Source of the DNA: Nitrogeniibacter aestuarii
GTDB lineage: Bacteria; Pseudomonadota; Gammaproteobacteria; Burkholderiales; Rhodocyclaceae
DNA length: 64,000 nt
Reading direction: 5' to 3'
NCBI RefSeq assembly: GCF_017309585.1
Contig: NZ_CP071321.1
Coordinates: forward strand, 4,614,512 to 4,678,511
Shown here: piece by piece, positions 59,249 through 64,000 of the stretch
Numbering within the stretch: position 1 is the stretch's first letter
How the letters are laid out: each line of letters opens with the position of its first letter
Position numbers and translations under genes: made by a program
Notes under the pieces: generated by a model
Databases searched by the model: none
What the model was told of the DNA's origin: nothing
Seen by the model: the letters and a program-made list of their open reading frames with translations, nothing else

Positions 59249-60013
59249 TCACATCATGTCGTACGCCATCTTCGAAATCAGGGCGACAACCACGACGAGA
59301 AAGAGCCTGCGTACAAAGCCGGCGCCGTGCTTGATTGCCAGATGACTTCCGGTGATGGCGCCCAGAACGTTGGCGACCGCCATGGTGAGGCCAACCTGCC
59401 AGAGAACGGCGTCGATGCTCGCGAAGTAGCCGATGGCGGCGAGGTTGGTGGCAAAGTTGAGCACCTTGGCGGTTGCCGACGCGCGCAGGAAATCCATCCG
59501 GAGAAATCGGATCATCAGGAAGATGAAAAAGCTTCCGGTGCCGGGCCCGAAGAATCCATCATAAAAGCCGATGGCAACCGCAATCAGCCCGAGCCGAATG
59601 TATGCACTACGTCCTTCAACGAGTTCGTCATCCGAGGCGGTGCCGAAATTCTTGTTCTTGAATGTATAGATCGCCACCGCAACGAGCATGGCCAACACGA
59701 GCGGGCGTGCGACTTCGGGATCGAGATAGGCAACACTGCGCGCACCGAGAAAAGAGCCGCCTAGTGCGAACAGAGCACCCACCGCCGTGAGCTTCAGGTC
59801 GAACTTGATTCGTTTGGCGAAATGAACGGCGGCCGTCGCGGTGCCGAAAATGCTTGCGATCTTGTTGGTGCCAAAGATGACGGCCGGAACGTGTTGTGTG
59901 AATGCTGAGAAGAGCAGGGGTATCTGAATCAGTCCTCCACCACCGACAACAGCATCAACGAATCCCGCAGAAAATCCGCCGAGAGCGAGGAGAATGAGAA
60001 GCCACTCATCCAT
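59249..60013 (-). CDS. TSUP-family transporter (TauE/SafE), second copy
   Basis: This 254-residue DUF81/TauE membrane protein has about seven to eight helices. The first family motif is GFSAGFVDAVVGGGGLIQIPLL and the second is GFYDGFFGPGTGSFFIFLMIRF, the YfcA-type arrangement. Export of a sulfur-containing anion is the usual role, and the exact substrate is unknown. The gene stands alone between two parS-like sites, one 15 bases upstream of its start and the other just beyond its stop. It is only distantly related to the gene at 26612. Confidence 0.88.
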   Translation of the reverse strand: MDEWLLILLALGGFSAGFVDAVVGGGGLIQIPLLFSAFTQHVPAVIFGTNKIASIFGTATAAVHFAKRIKFDLKLTAVGALFALGGSFLGARSVAYLDPEVARPLVLAMLVAVAIYTFKNKNFGTASDDELVEGRSAYIRLGLIAVAIGFYDGFFGPGTGSFFIFLMIRFLRMDFLRASATAKVLNFATNLAAIGYFASIDAVLWQVGLTMAVANVLGAITGSHLAIKHGAGFVRRLFLVVVVALISKMAYDMM

Positions 60014-60027
60014 GATGATGAGCCTCG

Positions 60028-60043
60028 TGTTCCACGTGAAACA
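60028..60043. promoter_or_regulatory. parS-like site 2 (ParB binding)
   Basis: TGTTCCACGTGAAACA differs from the parS consensus at a single position. It lies between mnmE and the TSUP gene, about 800 bases from the first site. Such sites cluster near oriC in most bacteria. Confidence 0.85.
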
Positions 60044-60058
60044 TGGCGTTCCTTGTCG

Positions 60059-61411
60059 CTATTTCCCGATGCAGAATCGGGAGAAGATCTCGCCAAGCAG
60101 ATCGTCGGGGGTGAACTCTCCGACGATCTCACCCAGGGCTTCGTGCGAAAGCCGCAATTCTTCCGCCATGAGTTCGAGCGCGTGCGTGCGATCGAGTGCG
60201 GTGCGCACATGGCCGAGTGCTAAGTCCAGCGATGCCAGGTGACGCTTGCGCGCGAGGAAGGTGTCCTCAGAGTGAGGGTGCCAACCTGCGATCACGAGTA
60301 ACTGGTCGCGAAGAATCGAAACGCCCTCGCCGGTTTTCGCAGAGAGGCGAATACGATAGTGGCCGTGATCGTCCGTATGTCCTTCTGGCTCAAGGCCGAC
60401 CAGGTCGCATTTGTTCGACACGGTAATTCGGGGGATACCGGCAGGGAGTTGATCATCGATGACATGATCTTCGTCAGTCAGGCCTGTGCGGCTATCGACC
60501 AAACGAAGAATCACGTCAGCCCTGGAAATCTCTTTCCATGTGCGCTCGATCCCGATGCGCTCCACGGCGTCGCCGGTGTCACGCAGACCCGCGGTATCCA
60601 CGATGTGAAGCGGGATGCCAGCGATCTGAATGGTCTCCTTGAGGGCGTCGCGCGTCGTGCCGGCGATGTCGGTGACAATCGCGCGCTCTTCACCAGCCAG
60701 TTGATTGAGGAGGCTTGATTTGCCCACATTCGGCTGACCCACCAGCACCACATGCAGGCCCTCGCGCATGATGGCGCCCTGGCGCGAACGATCCAGCAAT
60801 TCCACAAGTGCTTCGCGAATCGCTTCCATGCGCGGGATGGCGTTGGCCGACTCGAGAAAATCGATTTCCTCTTCGGGAAAATCCAGCGTCGCCTCGACCA
60901 GCATCCGCAGAGTGATCAGCTGGTCCTGGATCTCGTGGATGGCATTGGAGAACGCGCCGCTCAGTGAGCGCACTGCCGAGCGCGCGGCAGCCGTGGTTGA
61001 TGCTTCGATGAGATCGGCCACGGCTTCAGCCTGCGCGAGATCCAGCTTGTTGTTCAGGAAGGCGCGTTGGGTGAATTCGCCGGGTTCCGCCAGGCGGGCA
61101 CCGAGCGACAGGCAGTGTTCGAGCAGGAGCTGCATCACCACCGGGCCGCCATGGCCCTGCAGCTCGATCACGTCTTCGCCGGTGAAAGAGTGGGGCGCGG
61201 GGAAATACAGCAGCAGACCTTCGTCGATCATCTGCCCATGGGCATCGATGAATGATCGAAAATGAGCGTATCGGGGAGTGGGGAGTGCGCCGCCGTTCAG
61301 GCGGCTGGCCAGGTCAGACAGACCCAAGCCGGAAAGGCGGACAATGCCGACGCCACCGCGCCCGGGCGCGGTGGCGATGGCGGCAATGGTGTCAGGTCTT
61401 CTTGGCACCAC
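60059..61411 (-). CDS. mnmE: tRNA modification GTPase MnmE
   Basis: This 450-residue MnmE, with MnmG, installs the carboxymethylaminomethyl group on wobble uridine of tRNAs. The N-terminal folate-binding part starts DTIAAIATAPGRGGVGIVRLSG. The G domain has VVLVGQPNVGKSSLLN, DIAGTTRDALKE, DTAGLR and SNKCDLVG. The protein ends in the catalytic CIGK. The GTG start at 61411 lies inside the last codons of yidC (20-base overlap), so translation is coupled. mnmG is not in the window. Confidence 0.95.
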   Translation of the reverse strand: MVPRRPDTIAAIATAPGRGGVGIVRLSGLGLSDLASRLNGGALPTPRYAHFRSFIDAHGQMIDEGLLLYFPAPHSFTGEDVIELQGHGGPVVMQLLLEHCLSLGARLAEPGEFTQRAFLNNKLDLAQAEAVADLIEASTTAAARSAVRSLSGAFSNAIHEIQDQLITLRMLVEATLDFPEEEIDFLESANAIPRMEAIREALVELLDRSRQGAIMREGLHVVLVGQPNVGKSSLLNQLAGEERAIVTDIAGTTRDALKETIQIAGIPLHIVDTAGLRDTGDAVERIGIERTWKEISRADVILRLVDSRTGLTDEDHVIDDQLPAGIPRITVSNKCDLVGLEPEGHTDDHGHYRIRLSAKTGEGVSILRDQLLVIAGWHPHSEDTFLARKRHLASLDLALGHVRTALDRTHALELMAEELRLSHEALGEIVGEFTPDDLLGEIFSRFCIGK

Positions 61412-63032
61412 TTTCGATCATGCGGGTGATCTTCCATTGCTGGGCAATGGACAGCACGTTGTTCACCACCCAGTACAGCACGAGGCCGGACGGGAACCAC
61501 AGGAACATGAAGGTGAACACGATGGGCATGGCCATCATGATCTTGGCCTGCATGGGGTCCGGCGGCGTCGGGTTCAGCTTCATCTGGATGAGCATGGAAG
61601 CGCCCATGATGATCGGCAGGATGAAGTAGGGATCTTTCACCGACAGGTCGGTGATCCAGCCCAGCCACGGTGCCTGGCGCATCTCGACACTGCCGAGCAG
61701 CACCCAGTACAAGGCGATGAAGACCGGGATTTGAACCAGAATCGGCAGGCAGCCACCGAGCGGGTTGATCTTCTCGGTCTTGTAGATCTTCATCATCTCC
61801 TGCTGCATCTTCACCTTGTCGTCGCCGAACTGCTCCTTCATGCGTTGCAGGCGGGGACCCAGAGTGCGCATCTTCGCCATGGACTTGTACGAAGCGGCGG
61901 ACAGCGGGAAGAAGATGAGCTTCAGGGAAATGGTCACCATGATGATCGCCCAACCCCAGTTGCCGGTTAGGCTATGGAACCACTGCAGCACCCAGAAGAG
62001 CGGGGCGGCGATGACGGTGAGCCAGCCATAATCCACCACGAGTTCGAGCCCGGGTGCGATGGCCTTGAGGTTGTCCTGGATCTGGGGGCCGGTATAGAGC
62101 TCGGTACTGATGCTCTGAGTCTGCCCCGGCGCCACTTCCGGCACCGGCAGAATGACGCCGGCGGTGTACAGGTTGTTGCCGATCTTGCGGGCGAAGTACT
62201 CACGCTCGACGCCCTGTTTCGGGATGATCGCACTCACGAAGTAGTGTTGCACCATCGCGACCCAGCCATTGTCAGCCTGCTTGGGGAACTTGGCGTCGCC
62301 GTCATCGATATCGCCGAACTTCACCTTGCGGAACTTGTCGGCGTCGGTATAGAACGCCGGCCCGGTAAAGGTATGCACCCCCATCGCCTGGCTGCCTTCA
62401 GCGGCTTCGCCGTCGCGCATGAACTGGAAGTAGGCGTCTGTCTTGAGCGGCTCGCTACCATTGTTGGTGATGTCGTAGCGCGTGCCGATCACGTAGCTGC
62501 CACGGGTGAAGGTCAGCACCTTGGTCACCATCACACCGTTGGCGTCCGGGGCGCTCATGCGCACTTCGACGCTGTCCTGCCCGGCCGGCAAGGTCACGTC
62601 TCCCGCGGGCAGGCTGTACAGCGTCTTGTGGTTTGGCAGACCCTGGCCGGTGAGACCGCCCTGGGCTTCGTAGATGTGCTTGCTGCCGTTGTCGAGCAGC
62701 ACGAAGTTCTGCGACTTGTCGTCGGTTGCCTTGTGCTGGGTCAGCGCCAGGTGAACGATGTCGCCACCCTCGGCCGAGATCTCGGCAATCATGGTGTCGG
62801 TGGTGACCTTGATGGTCGGTGCCGTGCTGGAGACAGCATTGCCGCCGCCCGGCACATCGCCGCTGCCACTCACGTTTCGAGAGGCCTGCGGCACGCTGCC
62901 ATCGGTCTGACCGGCCGTGGCCGACTGGGTGGTGGGCGCCGGTTGGGGCGCATTGTGCTTCATCCAGCCATCCCAGAGCATGAACAGGGAGAAGCCGAAG
63001 ATGAGGGTCAGGATGAGACGTCGATTGTCCAT
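61392..63032 (-). CDS. yidC: Membrane protein insertase YidC
   Basis: This 546-residue YidC/Oxa1 insertase has an N-terminal signal-anchor (RRLILTLIFGFSLFMLWDGWM) and a large periplasmic P1 domain (about 60–330). Five helices follow with family sequence around GNWGWAIIMVTISLKLIFFPL and GGCLPILVQIPVFIALYWVLLGSVEMRQAPW. The ATG at 63032 (MDNRRLI) is chosen; a TTG three codons upstream is in frame. It is part of the rpmH–rnpA–yidD–yidC–mnmE block. Confidence 0.96.
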   Translation of the reverse strand: MDNRRLILTLIFGFSLFMLWDGWMKHNAPQPAPTTQSATAGQTDGSVPQASRNVSGSGDVPGGGNAVSSTAPTIKVTTDTMIAEISAEGGDIVHLALTQHKATDDKSQNFVLLDNGSKHIYEAQGGLTGQGLPNHKTLYSLPAGDVTLPAGQDSVEVRMSAPDANGVMVTKVLTFTRGSYVIGTRYDITNNGSEPLKTDAYFQFMRDGEAAEGSQAMGVHTFTGPAFYTDADKFRKVKFGDIDDGDAKFPKQADNGWVAMVQHYFVSAIIPKQGVEREYFARKIGNNLYTAGVILPVPEVAPGQTQSISTELYTGPQIQDNLKAIAPGLELVVDYGWLTVIAAPLFWVLQWFHSLTGNWGWAIIMVTISLKLIFFPLSAASYKSMAKMRTLGPRLQRMKEQFGDDKVKMQQEMMKIYKTEKINPLGGCLPILVQIPVFIALYWVLLGSVEMRQAPWLGWITDLSVKDPYFILPIIMGASMLIQMKLNPTPPDPMQAKIMMAMPIVFTFMFLWFPSGLVLYWVVNNVLSIAQQWKITRMIESGAKKT

Positions 63033-63065
63033 CTGGAGCAATACCGTTTTTGTGATGAATTCAGA

Positions 63066-63275
63066 TCAGGGAACCGGGTCGTGGCCACCATGGCACCACG
63101 GATGGCATCGGCCAATCCGCTTGATCGCCATCCAGCCACCCCGCAGGGCGCCGTAGCGTTGAACCGCTTCAAGTGCGTACTCGGAGCAGCTGGGCACGAA
63201 ACGACAGTTGGACCCCAGCATCGGACTGATCAGATAACGATAGCCCTTGATGAGGAGTACCAACAATTGCTTCAT
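63066..63275 (-). CDS. yidD: Membrane protein insertion efficiency factor YidD
   Basis: This 69-residue YidD aids YidC-dependent insertion at the inner membrane. It has the amphipathic start LLVLLIKGYRYLISPMLG and the cysteine pair region NCRFVPSCSEYALEAVQRYG. The C-terminus contains IKRIGRCHPW. It overlaps rnpA by four bases. Confidence 0.95.
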   Translation of the reverse strand: MKQLLVLLIKGYRYLISPMLGSNCRFVPSCSEYALEAVQRYGALRGGWMAIKRIGRCHPWCHGGHDPVP

Positions 63276-63634
63276 GTCGGCAGCCGCCGCAGCAAGTCTG
63301 CCAGATCATTGTGAAGATTGGTGCGGGACGCACCGACGATGGGGCGATTAAGCCGCACCACCAGATCCAGGCAAGGCAAAGCGGTCCGCTGCCGGCGAAA
63401 CCCTTCGCGCACGATGCGCTTGACCAGGTTTCGCTGCACGGCGCGGCGGGCCAGCTTCTTGGCGACCACCACGCCCATGCGGGCGGTGGTCAAGGCGTTG
63501 GGTCGGTAATGCACGATCAGGAACTGCCCCTTGATCGCGCGCCGAAAAGCAAAAACGGATGAATACTCATCCGTTTTTCGCAATCGGTAGGCGTCGCGGA
63601 GGCTTTGATCGGCATCCGGCGACCCGCATGCCAT
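63272..63634 (-). CDS. rnpA: Ribonuclease P protein component
   Basis: This 120-residue RnpA, with the RNase P RNA, matures the 5' ends of tRNAs. It begins RLRKTDEYSSVFAFRRAIKG after a short leader and contains the RNR-like motif AVQRNLVKRIVREGFR that contacts the RNA. An upstream frame remains open through rpmH. The ATG at 63634 is chosen because it sits one base after the rpmH stop and gives the normal length. Confidence 0.94.
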   Translation of the reverse strand: MACGSPDADQSLRDAYRLRKTDEYSSVFAFRRAIKGQFLIVHYRPNALTTARMGVVVAKKLARRAVQRNLVKRIVREGFRRQRTALPCLDLVVRLNRPIVGASRTNLHNDLADLLRRLPT

Positions 63635-63635
63635 C

Positions 63636-63770
63636 TTAGACGGCGAGGCGGTGACGACCCTTGGCGCGACGGGCGCGGATGACCGCACGACCACCGCGGG
63701 AACGCATGCGAACCAGGAAACCGTGGGTGCGCTTGCGCTTGATAACGGAGGGTTGGAAGGTACGTTTCAT
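63636..63770 (-). CDS. rpmH: 50S ribosomal protein L34
   Basis: This is a 44-residue L34 protein. It begins MKRTFQPSVIKRKRTHGFL, has the basic middle RSRGGRAVIRARRAKG and ends in RHRLAV, the family standard. It precedes rnpA by one base. The pair marks the rpmH–rnpA locus that borders dnaA in most bacteria. Confidence 0.97.
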   Translation of the reverse strand: MKRTFQPSVIKRKRTHGFLVRMRSRGGRAVIRARRAKGRHRLAV

Positions 63771-64000
63771 GATGACTGGCCAGTGAGTTGAGTCAAACCG
63801 CGAATTTCATCCTAAATAGCTTGTTTTGTCAACGTTTATTGCCCCGGGCGCGACGTGCGGTGCACCCCGGTGGCATTATGCGGGCCACACGTCTGCCTGC
63901 GAGCGCGTGATGGGCGTATCGACGAAAGCGCTCAATGCCCGTAACCAAGGGCGATTGAGCCGCAAACCCTTGCTGGCAAAGGGGCGGCGGGCTGCCGCCG
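63771..64000. other. rpmH upstream region at the window edge
   Basis: This 230-base stretch has no gene. The first 65 bases are AT-rich and should hold the rpmH promoter; TTGTCA near 63826 on the plus strand is its most hexamer-like element. I see no DnaA box (TTATCCACA) here. If dnaA and oriC lie to the right, they begin outside the window. Confidence 0.5.

Noticed and set aside
63771..64000. Replication origin at the right edge
   Set aside because: rpmH suggests dnaA and oriC are near, but no DnaA box or AT-rich 13-mer array is present in these 230 bases.

Overview
The window looks like a chromosomal segment of a high-GC betaproteobacterium, most probably a member of the Rhodocyclales (Azoarcus/Thauera-like). 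This rests on gene content and order seen here: EarP next to an Arg32-type EF-P, the block rsmB–DUF4390–ntrY–ntrX–trkA–trkH, a BDH–patatin pair, and rpmH–rnpA–yidD–yidC–mnmE at the right end. Two parS-like sites at about 59.2 and 60.0 kb and rpmH at the edge place the right end near the replication origin. The genus is an inference. I found no tRNA, rRNA, CRISPR array or recognisable insertion sequence.

Layout. 0.3–2.9 kb: 5-oxoprolinase operon pxpBCA. 2.9–9.7 kb: KefB-like antiporter, a secreted META–LprI–MliC fusion with a small lipoprotein, a luciferase-like monooxygenase, a lone receiver protein, an unknown protein, srkA and terC. 9.9–12.6 kb: class III sirtuin, 3-hydroxybutyrate dehydrogenase, patatin. 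12.7–15.6 kb: an unusual operon of a double-domain SagB/ThcOx-type nitroreductase, a rhodanese–ankyrin protein and a small unknown protein. 15.6–27.4 kb: msrB, an amidotransferase-like protein lacking its nucleophile, an HI0933-type flavoprotein, mscS, an OmpA-type lipoprotein, a split PAS/MCP aerotaxis pair, rdgC, rsuA and a TSUP exporter. 27.6–37.2 kb: earP–efp, formaldehyde detoxification (frmA–frmB with a divergent LysR gene), ampG, a SMUG1-like glycosylase, a ROK kinase and a MOSC protein.

37.2–46.6 kb is the most unusual part. The 3' end of priA occurs three times: once in the intact gene (44404–46575) and twice as decayed fragments (about 41000–41305 and 37461–37662). Between these lie two large, clearly paralogous but divergent genes (984 and 978 codons) for proteins with a shared N-terminal region, eight WG-like repeats and C-terminal Sel1-like repeats. 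Each large gene sits just downstream of one priA 3' end. The layout resembles a displacement array, in which incoming DNA replaced the 3' end of priA and pushed the older end and its cargo downstream, much as orphan modules build up in Rhs/CDI loci. The priA fragments have diverged far less than the two cargo genes, so different alleles may have been acquired separately.

46.6–64 kb is housekeeping, all on the minus strand: hemE, two tandem trkH genes with trkA, ntrXY (the NtrX-like regulator has a degenerate AAA+ domain), DUF4390, rsmB, speE–speD, a TSUP exporter flanked by parS-like sites, mnmE, yidC, yidD, rnpA and rpmH. Two AT-rich intergenic stretches (27.4 and 46.65 kb) carry clusters of DnaA-box-like 9-mers.
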